This document shows positions 58,273 to 64,000 of a DNA stretch of 64,000 bases, piece after piece. The translations under genes were made by a program, and so were the position numbers. Every line of letters begins with the position of its first letter. Position 1 is the stretch's first letter. Source of the DNA: Pyxidicoccus sp. MSG2 (GTDB taxonomy: Bacteria > Myxococcota > Myxococcia > Myxococcales > Myxococcaceae); the NCBI RefSeq assembly GCF_026626705.1, contig NZ_JAPNKC010000001.1:10440001-10504000 (forward strand), given 5' to 3'. Under the pieces are notes generated by a model. The model was not told where the DNA came from and did not search any database. It was given only the letters and a program-made list of their open reading frames with translations.

Positions 58273-60522
58273 ATGCACCTTCGTCCCTTCGTCCTGATGG
58301 CGTGCTGTGCCCTGTCCGGCGCGCCCCTTGCCACGGCCCGCGCGCAACAGCCCCCCGCGGTGGAGCCTCCCACCGCGCCGGCTGACACGCAGTCCCCTGG
58401 CACATCGGAGGCCCCCGCGCGGGACGCCGCCACCGAGCCGGAGACGGACGTGGAGCCGGTCATTCCCCAGACGGTGGTGACGGCCACGCGGAGTCCCCAG
58501 TCGACAGCCAGTCAGCCTCGCGCCATGTCGGTCGTGACGCGCGAGGACCTGTCGCACCGGCCCGCCCGCACCACGCCCGAGGCGCTCTTCGAGTCAGAGG
58601 GCGTCTTCCTCCAGAAGACGAACCACGGCGGCGGCGCGCCCATCATCCGCGGCCTGTACGGACAGCACGTGCTGCTGCTGGTGGACGGCGTGCGGCTGAA
58701 CAACGGCACGGTGCGCTCGGGGCCCAACCAGTACCTCAACACGGTGGACCCGTTCCTCGTGGAGCAGTTGGAGGTGGTTCGCGGACCGGGCTCGGTGCTG
58801 TACGGCTCGGACGCGCTGGGCGGCGTCGTCAACGTGCGCACCTTCTGGCCACGCTTCGCGTCGGAGGCCGAGCCCATCGGCGCCGTGCGCGCGATGGCGG
58901 GCAGCGCGGACACGAGCCTCCAGGGACACCTGCGCGCGGGCGTGTCGCTCCAGGACACGGCGGTGGCCGGCGCCCTCTCGCTGCGCGACTTCAACGACTT
59001 GCGCGGCGGAGACCTCGTGGGCGTGCAGCGGTACACGGGCTACCAGGAAGGGGACGCGGCGCTGAAGGTGCGCCAGCGCCTGCGACCGGGGCTCCAGCTG
59101 TACCTCCAGTACCAGGGCGTACGGCAGTCGGACGCGCCGAGGTTGGACCGCTCGGTACCGGGCGACTTCCGGCGCTTCAGCGACCAGGTGCGCGACTTCG
59201 GGCACGCGCGGCTGGAGCAGACGGGCGCGGGCTGGCTGCGGCGCGGCGCGGTGGAGTTCAGCGTGACGCGGCAGGGCGAGCAGGTGGACCGCTTCCGCGT
59301 GTCGCGCGACAGGCTGGAGCGGGACGACGTGGACGTGTGGACGGTGGGCGTGCGCGCGGAGGGCGAGGCGCCTCCGGTGTCCGCGCTGCCCGGCGCGCCG
59401 GTGCCCCTCTTCGGGGCGGAGGTCTTCCACGACAAGGCGTCGAGCTCCTTCGGGCGCAGCGCGCTGTCCGGGGCCGAGCTGGACTTCTCGCCCCGGCCGG
59501 AGGACGCGCGCTACCCGGGGGAGCCCACGGCGCTGGCGGCCGGAGTCTTCGGTCTGCTGTCGAGCGACGTGGCGCGTCCGTTCTCGTACCACGCGGGCCT
59601 GCGGGCGCAGTTGCACCGCGTGTCGCTGCCCGAGGACGGGCGGCTCGCGGCGCTGTTCCCCGACGCGAGCGTCCCGCTGCCGGTGCTGCCCGCAATCACG
59701 CAGAACGCGGTGGGCCTGGCCGGTGAACTGGGCGTGCGGCAGCGGGTGGCGGAGGGCGTCTCGGTGTTGCTCAACCTGGGCTCGGGGTTCCGGGCGCCGA
59801 ACATCGACGACTACCTGCGGCTGGGCGCGGAGGGCCCGGGCTACCTCGTGCCCGGGCGGGATTTGCACCCCGAGCAGTCCTATACGGCCGAGGTGGGCAC
59901 GCGCGTGGACCGGGGCCGGGTGGGCGCGCAGGTCTTCTATGCCTTCACGGTGGTGGACGGGCTGGTGGGCAATGTCCCGACGCTGCTGGACGGGCAGGAG
60001 CTCAATCCGGACGGGTTGCCGTACCTCACGCGGCAGAACCGCGAGCGGGCGGTCATCCACGCGCTGGAGGCCGCGGTGTCCGTGAAGGTGCTGCCTTCGG
60101 TGACGCTGGCGACGCACGCCACGTATACGCACACGCAGCAGAAGCGCAGGGACCTCACGGCGGAGGGCGAGCCGCTCATCCTCGAGCCGCTGTCCCGCAC
60201 GCCACCGCTCAACGGGTTGGTGCGCGCGACATGGGAGCCGGGAGAGGTGCTCTTCCTGGAGGGGTCCGCGCGCTGGGCGCTGGCGCAGGATGACTTCTCC
60301 GCGGCGGACCTGCTGGACATCCGCACCTGCGCGGAGGTGCCGGACTGCGCGCGCACGCCGGGCTTCATCGTCTTCAGCGCGAGGGCGGGGGCGAAGCTGG
60401 GCAAGCGCCTGTCGGCGGCGCTCACGCTGCAGAACCTGTTCGATGCGACGTACCGCACCCATGGCTCCGGCGTGGATGAGCCGGGCCGTTCCGCGGTGCT
60501 CGCCCTGGAGGCCTCGCTGTGA
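58273..60522 (+). CDS. TonB-dependent outer-membrane receptor
   Basis: A 749-residue receptor for energised uptake across the outer membrane. The signal peptide (RPFVLMACCALSGAPLATARA) is followed by a Pro/Thr/Glu-rich stretch. The plug domain begins QTVVTATRSPQS (TonB box-like region) and contains APIIRGLYGQHVLLLVDGVR, QLEVVRGPGSVLYGSDALGG and VVNVRT. The barrel follows with SVLLNLGSGFRAPNIDDYLR and YTAEVGTRVDRGRVGAQVFY, and ends RSAVLALEASL. It resembles the heme/cobalamin-type group, but the substrate is not settled. A Cys-rich lipoprotein gene starts on its stop codon. Confidence 0.93.
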   Translation: MHLRPFVLMACCALSGAPLATARAQQPPAVEPPTAPADTQSPGTSEAPARDAATEPETDVEPVIPQTVVTATRSPQSTASQPRAMSVVTREDLSHRPARTTPEALFESEGVFLQKTNHGGGAPIIRGLYGQHVLLLVDGVRLNNGTVRSGPNQYLNTVDPFLVEQLEVVRGPGSVLYGSDALGGVVNVRTFWPRFASEAEPIGAVRAMAGSADTSLQGHLRAGVSLQDTAVAGALSLRDFNDLRGGDLVGVQRYTGYQEGDAALKVRQRLRPGLQLYLQYQGVRQSDAPRLDRSVPGDFRRFSDQVRDFGHARLEQTGAGWLRRGAVEFSVTRQGEQVDRFRVSRDRLERDDVDVWTVGVRAEGEAPPVSALPGAPVPLFGAEVFHDKASSSFGRSALSGAELDFSPRPEDARYPGEPTALAAGVFGLLSSDVARPFSYHAGLRAQLHRVSLPEDGRLAALFPDASVPLPVLPAITQNAVGLAGELGVRQRVAEGVSVLLNLGSGFRAPNIDDYLRLGAEGPGYLVPGRDLHPEQSYTAEVGTRVDRGRVGAQVFYAFTVVDGLVGNVPTLLDGQELNPDGLPYLTRQNRERAVIHALEAAVSVKVLPSVTLATHATYTHTQQKRRDLTAEGEPLILEPLSRTPPLNGLVRATWEPGEVLFLEGSARWALAQDDFSAADLLDIRTCAEVPDCARTPGFIVFSARAGAKLGKRLSAALTLQNLFDATYRTHGSGVDEPGRSAVLALEASL

Positions 60523-60902
60523 TGCGCCGGATGATGATGTCGTGGCTGTGCGTGGGGGTGCTGAACCTGGGCTGCGCGGAGGGGCTGGGAGATTCGTGCG
60601 ACGCGCAGACGGCGTGCCCGGATGACCTGGTGTGCAGCTTCCCCAGCGGGGACGACGGCCCGGCGCCCCGAGGCATCTGTGACTACCCACTGCGCGCCGA
60701 AGGCGAGGCGTGCACGGTGGCCGCCGAGTGCGAAGAGGCACTGACGTGCTCCAGCCACTTCACCCCGGGGGACCGATACGGGACGTGCGTGAAGCAGCGC
60801 GCGGACGGTGAGGTGTGCTTCGAGGACAGGGACTGCGAGGGCGGCACCTGTGCCGGAGCTTCGGGCACCGCGCTGGACGGCGTCTGCGCGGCGGAGGACT
60901 GA
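60522..60902 (+). CDS. Small Cys-rich lipoprotein coupled to the TonB receptor
   Basis: A 126-residue predicted lipoprotein: MRRMMMSWLCVGVLNLGC ends in a lipobox. The mature part has about a dozen Cys in patterns such as DSCDAQTACPDDLVC, CTVAAECEEALTC and CFEDRDCEGGTC, like the short Dickkopf/EGF-type modules common in myxobacterial lipoproteins. ATG 60522 shares its A with the TGA of the receptor gene (GTG 60519 is also possible), so translation is coupled. A surface accessory of the receptor is inferred. A strong hairpin follows 18 bases after the stop. Confidence 0.82.
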   Translation: MRRMMMSWLCVGVLNLGCAEGLGDSCDAQTACPDDLVCSFPSGDDGPAPRGICDYPLRAEGEACTVAAECEEALTCSSHFTPGDRYGTCVKQRADGEVCFEDRDCEGGTCAGASGTALDGVCAAED

Positions 60903-60920
60903 GCGGCCGGGAAGAAGAAA

Positions 60921-60951
60921 CCCCGCCCCCGACCAGCAGCCGGGGACGGGG
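60921..60951 (-). terminator. Intrinsic-type terminator between convergent genes
   Basis: CCCCGCCCCCG (60921-60931) and CGGGGACGGGG (60941-60951) pair over 11 positions with one C-A mismatch. On the minus strand the hairpin is followed by TTTCTTCTTCC, a U-rich run, so it fits an intrinsic terminator for the dihaem propeller gene. It may also stop transcripts from the receptor/lipoprotein pair. Confidence 0.7.
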
Positions 60952-60998
60952 AAGGGTGCTCGGGAGCGCCGCGAGTGAGGGCCCGCGGCGCGTGCCGG

Positions 60999-63884
60999 CT
61001 ACTGGCCGTCGAGCCTGCCGTCCAGGTTCCGGTCGATGGCGACGCGCGTACCGGAGCCCGGCGGGACGGCGGTGAACGTCACCTCCTGGCCCGCTGTGTT
61101 CGCCAGCGCGCGGAGTGCCGTGGTGGTGATGTTCACGGCGCCGTCGTCCGGCTTCCACGTCCCCGCTGCACGGTCGTACAGGTAGCCCTTCACCCGGCCC
61201 GCCAGCGCCACCTTCGCCACCAGGTCGGCCTCGTACGTCGAGCCGCCGAGGATCTTCGACACGAACGGGGCCCGGGCACGCGCAATCAGCAGGTCGATGC
61301 GCGCGCCGACGGCGGAGGCGTTGGTATTCGTGAGCGTGATCTGCTGGCCGACGATGGGCGCCAGGTCGGTATCGGACGCCAGCATGAAGTCCTCCACGTT
61401 GCGGCGCTGGGTGTCGTTCTGGAAGCCCACCAGCGGTCCACCGATGCTGGTGTTGGTGAACACGACGGCGCTGAAGAAGCGGAACAGCGTGTCCACCGCG
61501 CCGTCGTTCGTGAAGCCGAAGCCGCGAATCTGGTCTCCCATCTGTCCCGACTCGGGGTGCGTGAAGAAGCTGTTGTCCGGGAAGCCGAACATGCCGACCT
61601 TCGTGTACATGTTCCGCGTGTGGGGGATCTTCACGATCTGGGTGATGCCCTCGAAGCTCGACTTTCCGTCCGTGCCGAAGAAGCCCTGCGCCCCGTCGAT
61701 GACATGGCAGCCGTTGCAGTTGAAGCCGTTGTCGGCGCCAATCGCGATGCCATCCACGCGGCGGCTGCCGAAGTAGAAGTCCTTGCCGGCCTGCTGCGCG
61801 GAGGTGAGCGAGTTGTCCAGCTTGCGGATGGGGCTCGGCGGCAGCTGCACCTGGAGCTGGAAGCTGGTGAACTTGTTCATCTCCGCCTCGGTTGGCATGG
61901 ACGCGCGGCCCAGCAGCCCCTCGAAGGCCACGATGAAGTTCTTGAACGACAGCTCCTCGTCGTACGCGTCGGCGCCGAAGAAGCCGTTCGCGCGGTCACC
62001 GCGCCAGTGCATGGCGCCCTGGTGCGTCATGCCGCGAAGGGTCTGCGTCGTCATGGGGCCCTTCATCGGGTGGAAGGTGTTCTGGTCGCCAGTGCCGTTG
62101 ACATCCGAGCCCGGGTGACCGGTGAACGTGCGGAACAGGCCAATCTCGAGGCTGCTCGCGAGACGCTTGTCGATGGGGTTGGCCGTCACGGCGTCATCCG
62201 GGTTGCCCAGGTCCCAGGCCAGCTCGTCCTTGTCGCCGAAGATGTGGCAGCTGGCGCAGGACGACTCGCCGTTGGCCGACGAGAAGGTGGCGTCGTAGAG
62301 GAACGGGCGGCCCTGCACGACGGAGGCGGGCTCCGGGTTGTACAGCGGCGCCGAGGCCACCTGGCCCTTGGTGGCGAGGTCGATGACCTTCACCGCGTTG
62401 TCGAAGCGGGTCATCACGTAGAGGCGGTTGCGCGCCTCGTCCAGCACGAGGCCGCTGGGGCCGCCGCCGCTGACGGGGATGTAGTTGGCGCTCGCGGTGC
62501 GCGGGTCGAAGGCGTTGCTCTCCAGCGCGCCCGTGTCGAAGACGCCGACCTTGCTGGAGCTGAACGCGGCCACGTACAGCTTCGTGCCGTCACTGGAGAC
62601 GACCATCTCCGTCGGCGTGGAGAGGCTGTGGTTCTTCGCCGTGGGGTCGAAGCCGGGCTTCCCGGCCAGCTTCGAGTAGTCGATGTGCTTGTTGAGGTGG
62701 CGCGGGGAGACGGCGCCACCGGAGATGACGGTGATGCGCATCTTCGCGAGGTTGCCCTGCACCGTGCTGCCGCCGAACACACCCGGGCCCTCGAAGCGGA
62801 TCGGGTTGTTGGCGTCGCTGTTGGACGCGTAGAGGGCGCCCGACTTCGGGTTGGTGGCGAGGTTGAAGATGGTGGTGCCCACGCCCGTGTAGAAGGCCTT
62901 CTCCGTCAGGCTGTCCGCGTCGATGGCGAAGACGTCCTTGTCCGGCAGCCGCAGGCGCACGCTGTTGTTGAAGTTGCGGCCGAGCGTGTCCTGCCACTGC
63001 CCGGCGGAGGCGTTCCACTTGACGATGAGGCCGGTCTCCGGCGCCTTCTTGCCCTCGAAGTTCGTGGACGGTCCGGGCAGACCGCCCGGGATGAGGTTGT
63101 TCCCCCAGGGAAGGGTGTCGGGGAAGACGAGACACATGCCCGACTCATTGAAGCCGTTGCATACGCCTTCCAGGTTGACGGTGGTCGTCTGGTTGCCGGA
63201 CTGGGCGATGGCCGCATAGACAGTCTTCTTGTCCGGGCTGACGGCCAGGCCGCGCGGCGTGTCGCCGAAGAGCGTGACGATGCGCAGGGGCGTGCCGCCG
63301 AGCGTCGTCCCCAGGGAGGCCGGGTTGAAGACCCAGACGTCCGCGCGACCCACGCTCGGCGTGGTGAGCTTCGGGTCTCCCGCGCCGGGGACGCTGGAGA
63401 TGGACGCGTCGGTGCGGTGCTGGCCGCGGTGCGCGGTGGTGATGAACGCGTAGCCGTTGGTGCCGGCGAAGACGATGTCGCGCGGCTCATCGCCGACGAG
63501 CAGCGTGCGCACCACGCGCGGCGTGCCGCTCAGGCTCACCACGCTGACGCTGTCCGAGAGGTGGTTGACCACCCAGACTTCCGTGTTGCTGCGCGCGACG
63601 ACCGAGACGGGCTCCAGGCCCACCGGAACTTCCGCGAGGAGCGTGAGTCCGGCGCTGGTGACGGAGAAGACCTCCAGGCGGTTGTCCGGCGTGTTGACGG
63701 CGAACAGCTTCGTCCCGTCCGGAGAGAGGGCCAGCGGGCGGACGTGCGCGCTGTCGAACTCGATGAACGAGGGCGACTGGGCGGCGGCGGTGAATGCGGC
63801 CAACAACGACACCGCGGCGCACAACGAAACAGCGCGAGCGCGCCAGCGGCTCCTGCTCGCGCCCACTTGCTGGGTACCCACCAT
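60999..63884 (-). CDS. Secreted YVTN-type beta-propeller fused to a dihaem cytochrome c domain
   Basis: A 961-residue exported protein. The signal peptide follows a basic start (SRSRWRARAVSLCAAVSLLA). The propeller (about 35-540) has repeats such as VRPLALSPDGTKLFAVNTPD, NTEVWVVNHLSDSVSVVSL, TPRGLAVSPDKKTVYAAIAQ and VVSSDGTKLYVAAFSSSKVG. Two c-type haem motifs follow: CASCH (near 575) and CNGCH (near 755), within a region like the di-haem peroxidase/MauG family (NTFHPMKGPMTTQTLRG, MHWRGDRANGFFG). The C terminus has NITTTALRALANTAGQEVTF and RVAIDRNLDGRLDGQ. A periplasmic redox or modification role is likely. ATG 63884 has GAGGAGGT upstream. Confidence 0.88.
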   Translation of the reverse strand: MVGTQQVGASRSRWRARAVSLCAAVSLLAAFTAAAQSPSFIEFDSAHVRPLALSPDGTKLFAVNTPDNRLEVFSVTSAGLTLLAEVPVGLEPVSVVARSNTEVWVVNHLSDSVSVVSLSGTPRVVRTLLVGDEPRDIVFAGTNGYAFITTAHRGQHRTDASISSVPGAGDPKLTTPSVGRADVWVFNPASLGTTLGGTPLRIVTLFGDTPRGLAVSPDKKTVYAAIAQSGNQTTTVNLEGVCNGFNESGMCLVFPDTLPWGNNLIPGGLPGPSTNFEGKKAPETGLIVKWNASAGQWQDTLGRNFNNSVRLRLPDKDVFAIDADSLTEKAFYTGVGTTIFNLATNPKSGALYASNSDANNPIRFEGPGVFGGSTVQGNLAKMRITVISGGAVSPRHLNKHIDYSKLAGKPGFDPTAKNHSLSTPTEMVVSSDGTKLYVAAFSSSKVGVFDTGALESNAFDPRTASANYIPVSGGGPSGLVLDEARNRLYVMTRFDNAVKVIDLATKGQVASAPLYNPEPASVVQGRPFLYDATFSSANGESSCASCHIFGDKDELAWDLGNPDDAVTANPIDKRLASSLEIGLFRTFTGHPGSDVNGTGDQNTFHPMKGPMTTQTLRGMTHQGAMHWRGDRANGFFGADAYDEELSFKNFIVAFEGLLGRASMPTEAEMNKFTSFQLQVQLPPSPIRKLDNSLTSAQQAGKDFYFGSRRVDGIAIGADNGFNCNGCHVIDGAQGFFGTDGKSSFEGITQIVKIPHTRNMYTKVGMFGFPDNSFFTHPESGQMGDQIRGFGFTNDGAVDTLFRFFSAVVFTNTSIGGPLVGFQNDTQRRNVEDFMLASDTDLAPIVGQQITLTNTNASAVGARIDLLIARARAPFVSKILGGSTYEADLVAKVALAGRVKGYLYDRAAGTWKPDDGAVNITTTALRALANTAGQEVTFTAVPPGSGTRVAIDRNLDGRLDGQ

Positions 63885-64000
63885 ATGGACCTCCTCGGGA
63901 CGGGGAAGCGTTGCAGTCCCGGAATTACCAGGGGGTTCCGCGACATCGCCCCCACCGAAGGGAGGGGAAACGCCCCCCTCCATGCTCAGGGGCCGCTGAC

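Overview
The window is GC-rich (about 70% by eye) with a strong third-position G/C bias. It carries MYXO-CTERM sorting tails, DUF4215 cysteine-rich repeats, many lipoproteins, hybrid kinases, and Ser/Thr kinases fused to other domains. This points to a myxobacterium of the Myxococcus/Corallococcus type (order Myxococcales, suborder Cystobacterineae). No rRNA, tRNA, CRISPR array, transposase or prophage was seen.

Layout. 1-3.3 kb: the 3' part of valS with an unusual Lys/Ala-rich tail, then nadC. 3.4-8.1 kb (minus): a secreted beta-helix/propeller protein and a secreted alkaline-phosphatase-superfamily hydrolase. 8.2-10.7 kb: a thioesterase, glpX, a START-like protein, a structured intergenic stretch and a 58-residue gene. 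10.8-19.6 kb: an atypical ADP-ribosylglycohydrolase, eno-surE-LysM/M23 lipoprotein, a SitA-like lipoprotein with a partner gene, a CsgG-like outer-membrane protein with a TPR lipoprotein, and an MBL hydrolase. 19.6-25.6 kb: lexA with a recognisable LexA site, divergent from two overlapping histidine-kinase genes. 25.6-37.2 kb: a FecR-like gene, then a sigma70-like promoter, a GEMM (cyclic-dinucleotide) riboswitch and four tightly packed genes for surface proteins. 37.2-47.2 kb: a signalling block with REC-DUF4388, VOC, MshEN, a HAMP hybrid kinase, a pseudokinase, an HtrA protease and a REC-HATPase protein. 47.2-54.9 kb: an agmatinase-family enzyme, a three-gene kinase-STAND/TPR/DUF4215 operon, a small protein resembling a type III secretion needle subunit, and a quinone oxidoreductase. 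55-64 kb: yacG, a CpsB-like phosphatase, an LPG_synthase_TM protein, a BamE-like lipoprotein, a ribbon-helix-helix gene pair, a TonB-dependent receptor with a Cys-rich lipoprotein, and a secreted dihaem propeller protein.

How parts may work together. The best candidate for an undescribed system is the 26.6-37.2 kb unit. A promoter and a cyclic-dinucleotide aptamer precede four exported proteins: a propeller with a MYXO-CTERM tail, an Ig-like periplasmic protein that apparently starts at CTG, a large beta-barrel, and a second MYXO-CTERM protein. This looks like a surface assembly gated by a second messenger. Two other loci fit the same theme: a hybrid kinase ending in a degenerate GGDEF domain (20.3-23.8 kb) and a protein with an intact MshEN c-di-GMP motif (39.1-40.4 kb). 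The second candidate is the orphan needle-like gene at 53.7 kb beside the kinase-STAND operon.
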